A stretch of 64,000 nucleotides of DNA, taken from NCBI GenBank assembly GCA_963995525.1, contig OZ023210.1, forward strand, positions 20,644,184 through 20,708,183, read 5' to 3'. Every line of letters starts with the position of its first letter. Within the stretch, counting starts at the first letter, position 1. Shown here piece by piece: positions 11,101 to 21,108 of this stretch. The position numbers and the translations under genes are program-made. Origin of the DNA: Escarpia spicata (taxonomy: Eukaryota > Annelida > Polychaeta > Sabellida > Siboglinidae). Below the pieces are notes generated by a model, which did not search any database, was not told the DNA's origin, and saw only the letters and a program-made list of their open reading frames with translations.

Positions 11101-13881
11101 AGTCAATACTTACAACGAATTGGGTATTAGAATTGTCTAACACCTGAACCGCCCAAAGGTGTTTTAATATTATGCTATGAACTGTTCATTTTCGTAGCGT
11201 CTTTGTATGTATTGGTAGTTTATACTATATAAAATAAATTACGGTAACAAAATCATCATACACTGAACGTTGTATCTTTAACTGAGAAGAAACAACAAAG
11301 TAGGTCTTCATGCGAATGAAGGAACATACATTTTTTCTTGTTGAACTTGCTGTGAAATATGTGTTAATGCGATGGGATTTGTTAAATGTGTCCATTATAA
11401 AAGGCCTTCATGTCGGACATAAATATGTGGCTATCGCGAAATTATGTGTCTATATAAAGAGTAGCACTACACGCAGGATAACATAATTTCTTTTAATTCC
11501 TGCGTTTTATCAGTGCAATTACACACAATCAACACGGGATAGGCTGGGTCATAGCCCCGACGTCAATGACATTTAAAAACCATTCTATCCCGCCGTGTAG
11601 TATGACGTTACGCCAGTGAGAAATAGCTTGGAGACGATACACTTAATGGTATATCATGGCCTAACGCTTGGACGCGTGAACAGTTTGCTGTCCCCAGTTT
11701 ACGAGAACTTGGCGTTCAATGAGAAATTGAACTACTCGGCCGTAAAGTCCATTATCGACCGTAACGTGTAAGGACCTCCCCCGCTGCCTCACTAATCTAC
11801 CGGTATTGACTTAAACCAGGCGTCACTAATGTGTTCTGGACAAAGGCGAGTTCGGATTTAGTGGCCATGCAAACGCCAGACTGCTGAATGCAACTAACTT
11901 ATGCGGCGGCGTCCATTTAGTGTGACCGGACGCAGGACATCCGCTACTTTCGACTCTGCTACGTTCCTACTACCCCGGGTGTAGCCGTAGTTGTTCTATA
12001 CACATTCCGTCTATGCTATACCTGCTCTGGTCTATTGTTCTTTTCATTCATTTCATTAAACCTCAGCGAGAATCCAGGAGAAGTTCTAGCACGAGAAAGT
12101 ATATTAAGTCAAACCATTATTGAGTCATTGAACAAAGTCGGATCCTAATTAATTAAGTTTTTTAAGTTAGTAGCCCATCCTTTTACTGCGTAAGCCTACA
12201 CCAGCGGGGGTAACTTTGCGAACAGGAATGCACCAAGTGGGGAGTGCCGTGCAATTTGGGCTGTAGACAAAATGGGTGTGAACGAAGTGGGGGTATACCC
12301 CTCGCCTGGCGGCGCTGGAGAGTGATGACTGCACGTATTCAAAACACATAATGTCAACTTTTTAGCCTACCATTACAGTCAAATGTGAAATGACTTCACC
12401 CAGACAAACTCTATTATCGTCGCGTTATCAAGCTCGAACGCTTAATTGCTCAATATGTTATTAAAGGTACAACTGACACGTTACGTCTGGTGCTTTTTGT
12501 CGTTCACAAAAGCGTGTTATGTAAGGAATTGTGGTAGGCCAATCCTGTAAGCGAGATCCATTCTAGTATCTTGAATGAATCACTATAGTTTCTGTATGAC
12601 GAAAACCGCGTCTTGACCCATCGCTTTCACTCTCTCGCTGTCAGCTGTGCTTGTGAGTAGGATTCCTCGCTTGGTTCACCGTGTAAACGTTTTCTACAAA
12701 GTTCACTTTATTAATTACATCTTTGTTTTGACCAGTCGCTATGTATTCACGCTGTTGACAATGTAATACAATCACGTGTTTAATGTCATGTCAACACCGC
12801 TGTGAAATACTGCCAACCTCCTCACGAGAGAGGGCGCAGTGTAAATTAGCCCTACCCTCGACAGACGAAGATAGTACTATACGTATGCCAGTGTTCTTAA
12901 CTGAAAACCAGACACCCCTAACTCTGTGTACATTTCAAGACGACTGTTATCTCACTGCGGCACTAGCATTGCGATATGAACATCTGGGTTAGAAAAACGT
13001 AAATTCTAAAACATCGAAATAAAACAGACATAAGGTCAAATTCCAAGCTAGTGGTGGATCTAAACATATGCCGAGATGCGTAGTGTTACGTGGGCGTTAA
13101 ATAATAAAAAAATAATAACAATATAACCTAATAATAACAAAAATACCAACGACGACATGACAATGATGATAATAATAACATGTCGTCATGCCAGGCCTAG
13201 TATCCCGTGACTAGACGAGGGGGCAAACCACGGGCCCAGATCTTGTACTTTTGACCCTAATCTAGGCGACCACGAACCACATGAGACGTTTTCCCAACAC
13301 GTCAAGTCATTGTCTTGTGACATTGTATAATTGTGTATATGTGTCACGATGATTTACTTTTCCCAATTCATCATTACGTCTACTAGTATACTTATTTCAC
13401 TCATCCACGCAGACAACACCATCACTATTATCAGTCACCATTAGTTTACCAGCTTCCACCACAATCACCAACACCGTTATCACAGTCACATGAGCGGTGG
13501 CGACATGACAGTTTCCTTCGGTGTGAATATCCACATTACACACAATGCAATTTAACACTGCAGCAATATCATGTGTGACTTCATAATGTTCACTCATACG
13601 CGAAAATCAGATTACGTCATTTTCCTGATTTTCTAGTTCTGAATTTTAATTTCAATTTAATTTAGTCACCCAGATTTCCCCACACTTATCGCATTATAAC
13701 TCGTTTGTTGTCTCAAGAATTATAAGTGCATCGTATAATGATCGTTCTGTGCCTATATTCTCGTTTTTCTCTCTTTGTAGACTACGTCGGATCAAGACGT
13801 CTATCTCACGAGATGTCACCGCCACAACTTTTACCTGTGCTCTCTTCACGCTAAACAGCGCCTATGTTGACTACTCACCAT
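5188..13881 (-). CDS. Calmodulin-like EF-hand protein, Eip63F-1-like, 6 coding exons
   Basis: Joining minus-strand exons 13879-13881 (ATG only), 10173-10203, 7104-7247, 6453-6577, 5541-5652 and 5188-5219 gives 447 nt, 148 residues and a TAG stop. All junctions are GT-AG and all phases agree. Predicted Ca2+ loops: EF1 D21-D32 (DRNRDGRICVND), EF3 D92-E103 (DTNKDGYITKTE) and EF4 D128-E139 (DFDHDNRLSFHE; the Glu at position 12 is made across the last splice junction). EF2 is collapsed (LAKGGCDIREEE, residues 56-67) with no acidic ligands, so three sites should bind calcium. The order 'LLDRNRDGR ... GYITKTELQ' resembles arthropod Eip63F-1 calmodulin-related proteins. It is probably a cytosolic Ca2+ sensor; partners are unknown. 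Introns are 0.3-3.7 kb and carry minisatellites. Exon 2 (31 nt) and exon 3 (144 nt) match, as I recall, the exon sizes of vertebrate calmodulin genes. Confidence 0.9.
6665..6950. repeat. Degenerate pyrimidine minisatellite (CCGTCTCTCCGT-type)
   Basis: Imperfect repeats of CCGTCTCTCC/CCGTCTATCC/CCATCTCTCC with a period near 10-20 bp run through 6682-6940. They lie in the EF-hand gene intron between exon 3 (7104-7247) and exon 4 (6453-6577). The short plus-strand ORFs across it (Ser/Pro/Leu-rich) are products of the repeat, not genes. Confidence 0.75.
8337..8705 (+). mobile_element. Possible SINE-like repeat, related copy at 60965-61090
   Basis: From 8352, 'CTAGTGCTGTGGTTTGCACA' followed by TCCGCCTCGCATG looks like the head of tRNA-derived invertebrate SINEs (weak A-box-like start; the B box is not convincing). 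The body includes GGTCCCCAATTTGGG, and an AT-dinucleotide tract follows (8625-8660). The segment from AGGTCGGTTTGGCGG (8549) through GACCGTTGCCGAGCGCTGGAA (to about 8698) matches 60965-61085 in the same orientation. This shows it is a dispersed repeat. The SINE assignment is tentative. Confidence 0.4.
9701..9885. repeat. 43-bp tandem repeat, about 4.3 copies
   Basis: The unit beginning TACAAGTGTAATGGGTGTAA recurs at 9701, 9744, 9787, 9830 and 9873, exactly 43 bp apart each time, with a few substitutions. It lies in the EF-hand gene intron between exons 2 and 3. Because 43 is not a multiple of three, all three minus-strand frames stay open and give overlapping Cys/His/Thr-rich ORFs. These are artefacts. 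Confidence 0.95.
13095..13185. repeat. AT-rich low-complexity stretch (AATAATA/ATGATGATAA)
   Basis: A/T-rich degenerate trinucleotide repeats inside intron 1 of the EF-hand gene. I see no other feature between 10204 and 13878. Confidence 0.6.
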
Positions 13882-14290
13882 ACTGCGGTGTATCAACAAG
13901 CGATAGCGTGGGAAAGTGAAGGCGACACCACCAGGTTTAGCACGCGTGCAACAATATGACTTTCCAGCGGTGTGTCGGCTGTATAGCTGCCGTTGCGTTC
14001 TCTTGCCCCGTCGATCAGCCGTGCTCGACGCCAAGTGGGCAAACTGCCACTTTCTGCTCTCGGTCTCCCACCGCGGCGGCTGTCGCTCTACGCTCAGGAT
14101 CCGTCGTCGACGTTCCCTGCATCCGTGAACGGTGTGCCCGTTCCGACAACTAAACGAGCATTCTCGGGTGTAATACGATGTCAACTGTATCGATCATCTA
14201 TGCCCATACGTCATTCGCCCGTCACCTGTGCGGACCCATCCTACAAACCATGGATCTCCTTCCTCCGTCCACAGCCGCTGTTTGCATAAC
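13879..14290 (-). promoter_or_regulatory. GC/CpG-rich first exon and probable promoter of the EF-hand gene
   Basis: The ATG at 13881-13879 is followed directly by a GTGAGT donor (13878-13873). It has a purine at -3 (CGCAGTATG). Upstream on the minus strand, 13920-14290 is distinctly richer in C, G and CpG than its surroundings, as expected for a 5' UTR plus CpG-rich promoter. The minus-strand ORF over 13846-14184 reads through the donor and looks like a chance ORF in GC-rich leader. The transcription start cannot be located from sequence alone. Confidence 0.45.
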
Positions 14291-14462
14291 GACGTTTAGT
14301 TAACACGCTAATTACATCACGTTCCTTATAATTTACGACATCTTCACCGGCTACATGTCACACCACCTTCTTTATTTACTGCCAATTTACAACATCCTTT
14401 TTCTGCGAATGTTCACATTCTTGTCGTTCACTTTCACCTATCAACAGAAACCCTTGCATGTA

Positions 14463-14557
14463 CACACACCCACGCATGCACGCACGCGCGCACACACACA
14501 CGCACACACACACATACATACATAGACACACACATACACACATAGCCACACACATAG

Positions 14558-14601
<44 letters not shown>

Positions 14602-14629
14602 ACGCACACGCACACGCACACGCACACGC

Positions 14630-14677
<48 letters not shown>

Positions 14678-14725
14678 GACGCACATTCATGACGCACGCA
14701 CGCACCGCGCGCACACACACATACA
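14463..14725. repeat. (CA)n / (CACGCA)n microsatellite
   Basis: An almost pure CA array with an embedded CACACG hexamer block (about 14580-14640) and flanking CATACA and GCACGC variants. The overlapping Cys-Val and Thr-His ORFs on both strands are artefacts of the repeat. It lies just upstream of the EF-hand promoter region. Confidence 0.97.
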
Positions 14726-16739
14726 CTTGGTTGTATTTGTTGTTCGCCGCCTATCTCCCTTGTTGTAATTCCTCCTGGTTTTTAGCGAGTTGTGCAGTAC
14801 GCAAAATTCGGGCTCCGTGCGCGAAAATCATATTGTTATACTGAACAATTCTGTCGCAGATCTAAAACACCAATAATACCCATGCCCCTAATATTCACTA
14901 TCCCTCCAAAGGCACGTTTGCAACGACAACATCAAGACACGCCAATTATAATTAGACAATAGCAAACTAGTTTTTGCGATAATGCGTCAATTTGGTGATT
15001 TGTCATCATAATAATAATAATAATAACAAGATAACTTCTATTGCGCCTAAATCCTTGGAAACCAAGCTCAGAGGCGCATCAAAACAAGAGTTGGTCAATC
15101 TCAAAATCCATAAGTAGTTTTTCAGTTCTCAACAGATGGGTCATGTCTGATTGCCACAAACCACAGTGACTCATTTTGGCGAAAACCCTGTGGTCGTCGC
15201 CCAAACAAGGCACCATAGACAATCGCTTGTCGCGCTGTTTAATCAGTATAGACTATCTTGCAGTCTGCTACCATGTTGCTATAGAGCATGTATTCAAATA
15301 TGAACGACACAGTTTCGCGTGAGAACCTAAACCAACAAGAAGATTGCGTATGATGGTAATGGTAATGGTGATTATGCCGCCCATTTCTTTGTCACCGTGA
15401 TAATCCATCAAACCTAAGTACCTTGCCGCTCCAATGCAATTTAGTTTTTTGTCAAAGAAGACATCCCACTACAGATGGGTGACCTACGTTCTTGCATAAC
15501 GGAAGTAATATGACAGTGCAGGCAGCAGCATCTGAGGACACTTCCGGTCGTCGAAATGACACTCTTTCCTCTGACTACAGGTGTGGACAATTCATATTCG
15601 CTGCCAGTTCCCCCATCGGGTGATATTACCTCAGCGTGTATCAGCTCAGCCAGCGCCCTTCTCAACAAAGCAAGTTTTATGTGCGGCTCCACGACGCGTC
15701 GCCTGTCCATTCAACGCCGAGGTCACCACGGACAAAGACGGGCAGGCAACTAGTTTGTGTGTCGCCTCTTTCAAATAAAAAGCGCTATTACATTACAAAG
15801 TGTGTGTGTTCATATCAGCGTGGAGTCCATACATCCTAGATGAACTCTACTTGGTTCTGTTTATGTCTGTAGGGAAGCACACAAAAACCATTCAGAAGCT
15901 AATATAAAGCAGTTCGTCTCGCTGTGGGTCGTTTGCATAAACAGCATGAACAACATTTCGCATTATTGGGGTGTTTTTAATTAGAAAATACGCGACTTGC
16001 CGCGCGATCTGACGTTAAAACGTGTTACAATTAATCGCAGTGTGAACCCAAGGGTGGTGATATTTCGAGTTCCCTATTTCACCGCACTCCCGAAACGCCT
16101 AACAGCTACGTTGGGCTCTTTTACTATAGCATGTTAGACATTTCAGTATTGTCGGATGAATCTATAATTTATGTATTTCAAAAGAAATCACATAATGTTT
16201 CAACAGAGGAACGAGTTGTGTCTAAGACGTTCGTGTCTAATTCATGTCACGGGCTCCGAACAGAACGCCTGGCTACTTTACGATTGAGATCACGATAAGC
16301 GGCACCCACCCTAGAGTAGTACACACCTATCTGTGTTCTAGTTGTGTATATGGGTGACACAAAATCACAGATAGGGGAAAGGTCAGGTTGCAGACCCAGA
16401 TACTCGAATACCCTTAATTAACTGCATCCGACACATACCTCTGTGGCAGCCATGTTTCGGTATTGCCTGTTCCGCTCAGATTGTCTGGGAGAGAAGATGA
16501 CGTCAAATGATTATTACCTCCGGGTTGTTACGTCCACATGTCACTGGCGCTGAGAAAACAAGCAGACGAAACGAATGACGCACCTCACGGCTAGTATATT
16601 ATGAACAATGACAATAGCAAGCATCCCCTCGATCCGCGGGCTGGTATGCCAGAGGTAGTTGCCGTAGTCAGCAACCCTGGCATATCAGACTTTCAAGACG
16701 TGGAACTATGGATCCGTCGATGAATATTCCAATCAAATT
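14726..16739. other. Intergenic, no recognised gene
   Basis: About 2 kb without a supported gene. There is a short ATA-repeat (15008-15025) and overlapping ORFs near 15441-15839 with no domain I recognise and no splice context. I see no RNA gene. Confidence 0.4.
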
Positions 16740-17275
16740 ATGACCTTTTAGTGCAGCAATTGTTACATTTTTTTGCTCACGACTCAAATTCCTGTCGGTG
16801 AACTTGCTTGGCGACCCATGCTTTCAAATAACTTGTGATAAATGATAAAATAAATAGGAATAATAAAATAAATGAAAACATTTATTAGTGTGTTTGCTGA
16901 GTACAGAGGCATCACGAAGTTAACGCCGCTCATTGGCTTATCGACGCAGGAAGAGGACTCTCCTTTCAAATAGAACGTAAAAATTGAAGACAAAGTCGGA
17001 AAGATCGCTTGATTTTGACAACGTACGAAAGATGTTGATAAATTAGTTGTCCCGTGAATTTTAAATGTCACCCGACAACAAATTCATATATCTTTTGGAA
17101 TCAACATTTCGTATCGTGTGCATATGACACGGGCGCAGGGAAATAAATGAAACTACGGACAATCACTGGAGACTCATGACAGCTAACCCAAAAAACAACT
17201 AACTTAACAGCTCATACAAAATAGCTTGGCGACCCAATTTTGGGTCGCGACCCAGGGACCAGGAACCGCTGTTTT
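16740..17275. mobile_element. hAT-like nonautonomous repeat remnant (copy A)
   Basis: Ends with 'GGGTCGCGACCCAGGGACC' then AGGAACCGCTG (17241-17270). As a reverse complement this begins CAGCGGTTCC, like hAT termini of the CAGNGGTTC...GGGTCGCGACCC class. Internal stretches (GCATCACGAAGTTAACGCCG at 16908; GGAAAGATCGC at 16999) are matched in copy B at 42955-43070. No transposase is visible and the other end is not defined. It is probably a decayed nonautonomous element. Confidence 0.4.
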
Positions 17276-17349
17276 AGGGTTGTGGGTTTTTGGGATTGCA
17301 TACGGGCACTTAACTTTTGGTTTCTGCCATTAACCGCCATCGTTGATCG

Positions 17350-18995
17350 GATCATTTAATAAGATTTAGCAAGATTGCCACCAAGAGAATTAACTCTAGA
17401 TGGCAGGTGGACAAGGAAGCCCTTTGGCTTATCGAGAGCCAACCCTTTTATCTACGTGTATCCCGCCCTTCTAAGGTATGTGTCGAATTTATTTGTAAAC
17501 ATTCACTCTACTGGCACCCACACAATCAGCAGATAATCTGTTCCATTCATTTAAAGACCTTTGTGAAAATTAGAACTTTCTTATATCTAATCTACACTGC
17601 TCCTTTACTAATGTAATTTCATGCCCTCTGGTCCTTCTATCTTTCTTAACTGAGAAAAAAATATTGTTATCAATATTTTATAACCATTCAATATTGTATA
17701 CACTTCTTTTAGGCGTATTTCGTAACTAAGATCCCTCAGTTTTGATATCATTTTAGTCGTTCTCCTCTATACTCTTTCTAGCATATATATGTCCTTCTTG
17801 CGATATGGCCTCCACGCTTGGATACAATATTCTAAATGAGGCCTAACTATTGTTTTGTACAGTGGTGTTGTTAATTCTTTTTCCTTATACGCTATATTTC
17901 GTCTAATTAATCCAAGGATTTTATTTCCATTTGAAGGATGCTCTGAAACCTTCACATCAGCACTAATGGTTAACCCTAAGTCCTGTTCTCTTACAGTAAT
18001 ACTTAGTACAGTAATCCCCATTGTATATTCTACATCTTCGTTCCCATGTCCTGTGTGGAGGCATTTATATTTACCAAAATTGAACAACATTTGCCACTTT
18101 TCAGACGTACTGATCGCTGTGGTACCCCACTCAAAACTGATTTCCAGTTTGAAGCCTCCCCATCAACTATTACCCGTTTTCTTTTGTCAATCAGCCATTT
18201 TTCTATCCAGTTAATTATACTATTTCCTCTGCCGTGGGCCTTTAGTCTAAGCAGTTATCTTTGATTTGGCACTTCATCGAAAGCTTTCTGAAAATCTAAG
18301 TAGATGATGTCTACTGGTGATCCCTCGTCTACCCACTTAGTGAGATCTTCCAAAAACATATTTGTTAAGCACGACCTCGCTTTTAGCAACCCATGTTGAG
18401 ATAGGTTGATCAAGTTATGTATAAAAAAAATCCACCATGTGATCTTTAATTAGTCTTTCTAATAATTTGTAAATCACCGATGTTAAACTTACTAGTCTGT
18501 AGTTCTCTAACTTGTTTCTCGAACCTTTTTTTTTTTTAAATAACGGTATAATGTTATCTTCATAGCCCTTTTTTCATTTTCTTAGCTACAATTTCTGGAG
18601 TAATACTTAACTGTCCTAAATAGTATAATTCCGTCCCCTTGAACTTAACTGGTACTGGCAGTGAACTAATATCTTCCCTGGTAAACACCGAACTAAAATA
18701 CTCATTCAGGTCTTTTGCCATTAACAATAAAATTTCCTGCACTATCTGCTAGAGGACCGACCTTATCCTGAACTTTCAGTTTGCTCCGAACATATGCATA
18801 AAAACGTTTTCTGTCTTGTTTTATATATTTCAAGCTAATTGTATTCATATTTTCTCTTTTAATTTCTAAGTTCAGTTGCAGCTTGGTTAAGTGCTTCTTT
18901 ATAAATGTTGTATGCGTTCTCAATGTTGTAGTCTTTATCATTAAATAACAGATATAGACGTCTAGACCTATTTCTTAAAATTGAATTGCTGTTTT
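17350..18995 (-). mobile_element. Dead 5'-truncated copy of the CR1/Rex1-like LINE
   Basis: Minus-strand coding segments match the intact LINE at 20600-24097: RKRFYAYVRSKLKVQDKVGP (18820-18770), DLNEYFSSVFTREDISSLP (18712-18660), and LEYCIQAWRPYRKKD (17840-17795). The 3' end (CTAGAGTTAATTCTCTTGGT as reverse complement, then a TTAAAT-type tail at 17345-17375) matches the young copy's 3' UTR. Around 18110-18130 about 150 bp are missing relative to the intact copy, between the GVPQ motif and the EKWQM segment. This removes the catalytic FADD palm. Several frameshifts are also present. It is truncated at its 5' end near 18995. Confidence 0.9.
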
Positions 18996-19059
18996 GAAGT
19001 TGAACTAATTCCTAGAATCACGGAAGAACGGCAAGTGGAGCAAAAGCACATTGTGAGGA

Positions 19060-19525
19060 ATAAATGCCAGGGGTACGTCTAAGTAACTAGTTTAATAACC
19101 AAGTAATTACGGTATATATTTATATGTTCTACCGCCCCTGACAGGGGTAGGTCTAAGTGTGGAATAACTACCAGGAGGTTGGTCTAAGTAACTAGTTTAG
19201 TAACTAAATAACTACGGTATATATTTATATGTTCTACCGCCCCTGACAGGGGTAGTTCTAAGTGTAGTATAACTACCAGCGGTAGGTCTAAGTAACTAGT
19301 TTATTAACTAAATATCTACGGTAGGCCTATATTTTTATATGTTCTACCGCCCCTGACAGGGGTAGGTCTAAGTGTAGTATAACTGCCAGGGGTAGGTATA
19401 AGTAACTAGTTTAGTAACTAAATAACGACGGTATATATCTATGTTCTACCGCCCCCGACAGAGGTAGGTCTAAGTGTCATGTAACTACGGTATATATTTC
19501 TATGTTCTACCGCCCCTGACTAGAA
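19060..19525. repeat. ~105-bp tandem repeat, about 4.5 copies
   Basis: The unit contains GTCTAAGTAACTAGTTTA, TACGGTATATATTTATATG and TTCTACCGCCCCTGACAGGG. The GTCTAAGTAACTAG marker occurs at 19077, 19182, 19286 and 19396 (spacings 105, 104 and 110 bp). The fourth unit has a small insertion and the last is shortened. No coding potential. Confidence 0.95.
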
Positions 19526-20599
19526 AGGATAGTAATAAATCCTTACGAATGAAACAATAATTTACAGTGTAACCTACAACTGCGACTACATTGACTCCGA
19601 AACATACGAGTCTACGTCATGCCGAGTGGTACGACAAAGAGACATATTATAGGCCTATAATGGTAAATCTGTACAGAAGGACGATAATACTAATCTAGCA
19701 ATTAGCAGACGACTTATTCACTTCAAAACGATTTGGCCAGTACCTTTTAATTTGCTGTTACCGCTCACACGGCTGGTAGTCGTGAGTTTTGATCCTGTCT
19801 GCTCGGTGCAACACAAATCCTTGCAACAGCGGATTACGCTTATCGCTGTTATGCAGGTTTCCCGGTAGGGCAAAATACGCTAATTAACCCCCTGAACGCC
19901 ATTAAAATGCCAACCCCATTTTATAAATAACATGCTACTGATAACGCCAGCAGCAAAATCCATTATCTTTGAGTAATGGTTATTAGTAAATATGAACTGG
20001 AGCGAATCTGGCTGGAACGAACACAGCTAAGGATGTCGGTGCTTGCAAATGCGTCTGGCAAAAACGCTGCTTCTGAGTTTGTTGCGGGAAATGTATGTCT
20101 GGCATATCAGAAAGACACACGTCGCACGATCTCTTGTCATAATTCAACAGCGCGTGAATCGAGACGTGCCAACACGGCTGCTGCTAGCACGGGTCGCTAG
20201 CTGTCTTTACCCGGCCCGGCGACGTAGTGTAGACGGGGCGTTCTAGTCCAATTAGCGCTCCCTGTTCGCCCTGATCCCAGAACAGCGGATTATGCTGATA
20301 AAGAAACACTTCACGTACTTTACCGATCCTAGCTGCTAGATTGCCGAACTTTGCCGTTTGTAACTTACCTTAGACGCGGACAGCACCGGTAGACGAACCG
20401 ACGGCAGACTGGTGTCGAATGAGATTGAGCGCTATCGCTTGGCCGCTCGCAGCCGCACGCTAGGCGTATCGGCGCAGGTTCGTCCGCATCGGTGAACCGA
20501 TGTTCAGTCACGCCGAGCATCTATACAGTCGACAAGTGTTAAAGCCTTGAATTATATATATGCAGACCCGTACCATGATGGATTTGGGGGTGTTGGGGG
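19526..20599. other. Intergenic, no recognised feature
   Basis: Between the tandem repeat and the intact LINE. Small overlapping ORFs at 19976-20246 have no recognisable motif. The phrase 'ACAGCGGATTA(C/T)GCT' occurs twice (near 19828 and 20282), a hint of an old duplication. Confidence 0.35.
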
Positions 20600-20613
20600 T
20601 GGCGTACATGTGA

Positions 20614-21108
20614 TTGAGAAAGACGGACAAGACACTGAGCGAGGGGGAGGACATCGTTGTTTGTTTACCGGGGGCTAGGATTGAACATGTAACTGACAGG
20701 GTAGAGAAGGTATTGGGACATGGCAAGGGGGGGTCTATACTGGTACATGTAGGAACAAATAATGCAGACAGGGAGGGAACAACTGCGATAGTACAGAAGT
20801 ATAGACAGTTAGTGAGGAAGCTAAAGAAGACGAGAGTCGAACAGGTTATTTTGTCAGGAATTTTGCCAGTAATGGGAGGAAGGGGGGCAACGTATAGAAA
20901 CTGCAAGAGGATGGCGATCAATGCACTAGCTGAGCAGATGTGTGAAGAAGAGGGGGTGGGATTCACAGATTTATGGGGATACTTTGTTGGGAGGGAAGAT
21001 ATGTACATGAGAGATGGCCTCCATCTTAGTGGAAAGGGGGCAGCAGTTTTCTCAGAGAATCTGCTGCAATCTGTTGACAGTGGGACAGGTTGCATCTATT
21101 TAAACTAG
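20614..21108 (+). CDS. LINE ORF1 fragment with SGNH/esterase-like fold
   Basis: Open frame of 164 codons without an authentic start (TTG at 20614 after a TGA; the element is 5' truncated). The blocks DIVVCLPGARIEHV, ILVHVGTNNADREG, QVILSGILPV and 'MRDGLHLSGKGAAVFSENL' are those of the SGNH-hydrolase/esterase domain in ORF1p of CR1-clade LINEs. The GTNN block and the DGLHLS catalytic Asp/His block are both present; the N-terminal GDS serine block is lost with the truncation. The frame ends TAT TTA AAC TAG, i.e. a U UUA AAC heptamer (21099-21105) directly before the stop. ORF2 lies in the -1 frame and is already open across this point. Confidence 0.85.
   Translation: MRKTDKTLSEGEDIVVCLPGARIEHVTDRVEKVLGHGKGGSILVHVGTNNADREGTTAIVQKYRQLVRKLKKTRVEQVILSGILPVMGGRGATYRNCKRMAINALAEQMCEEEGVGFTDLWGYFVGREDMYMRDGLHLSGKGAAVFSENLLQSVDSGTGCIYLN

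Noticed and set aside
13846..14184. 112-codon minus ORF in GC-rich DNA
   Set aside because: It reads through the GTGAGT donor of the EF-hand gene's first exon. The ATG at 13881 joined to the 31-nt exon explains the region better.
14376..14844. Cys-Val and Thr-His ORFs up to 128 codons on both strands
   Set aside because: Products of the CA/CACG microsatellite; any frame of a dinucleotide repeat stays open.
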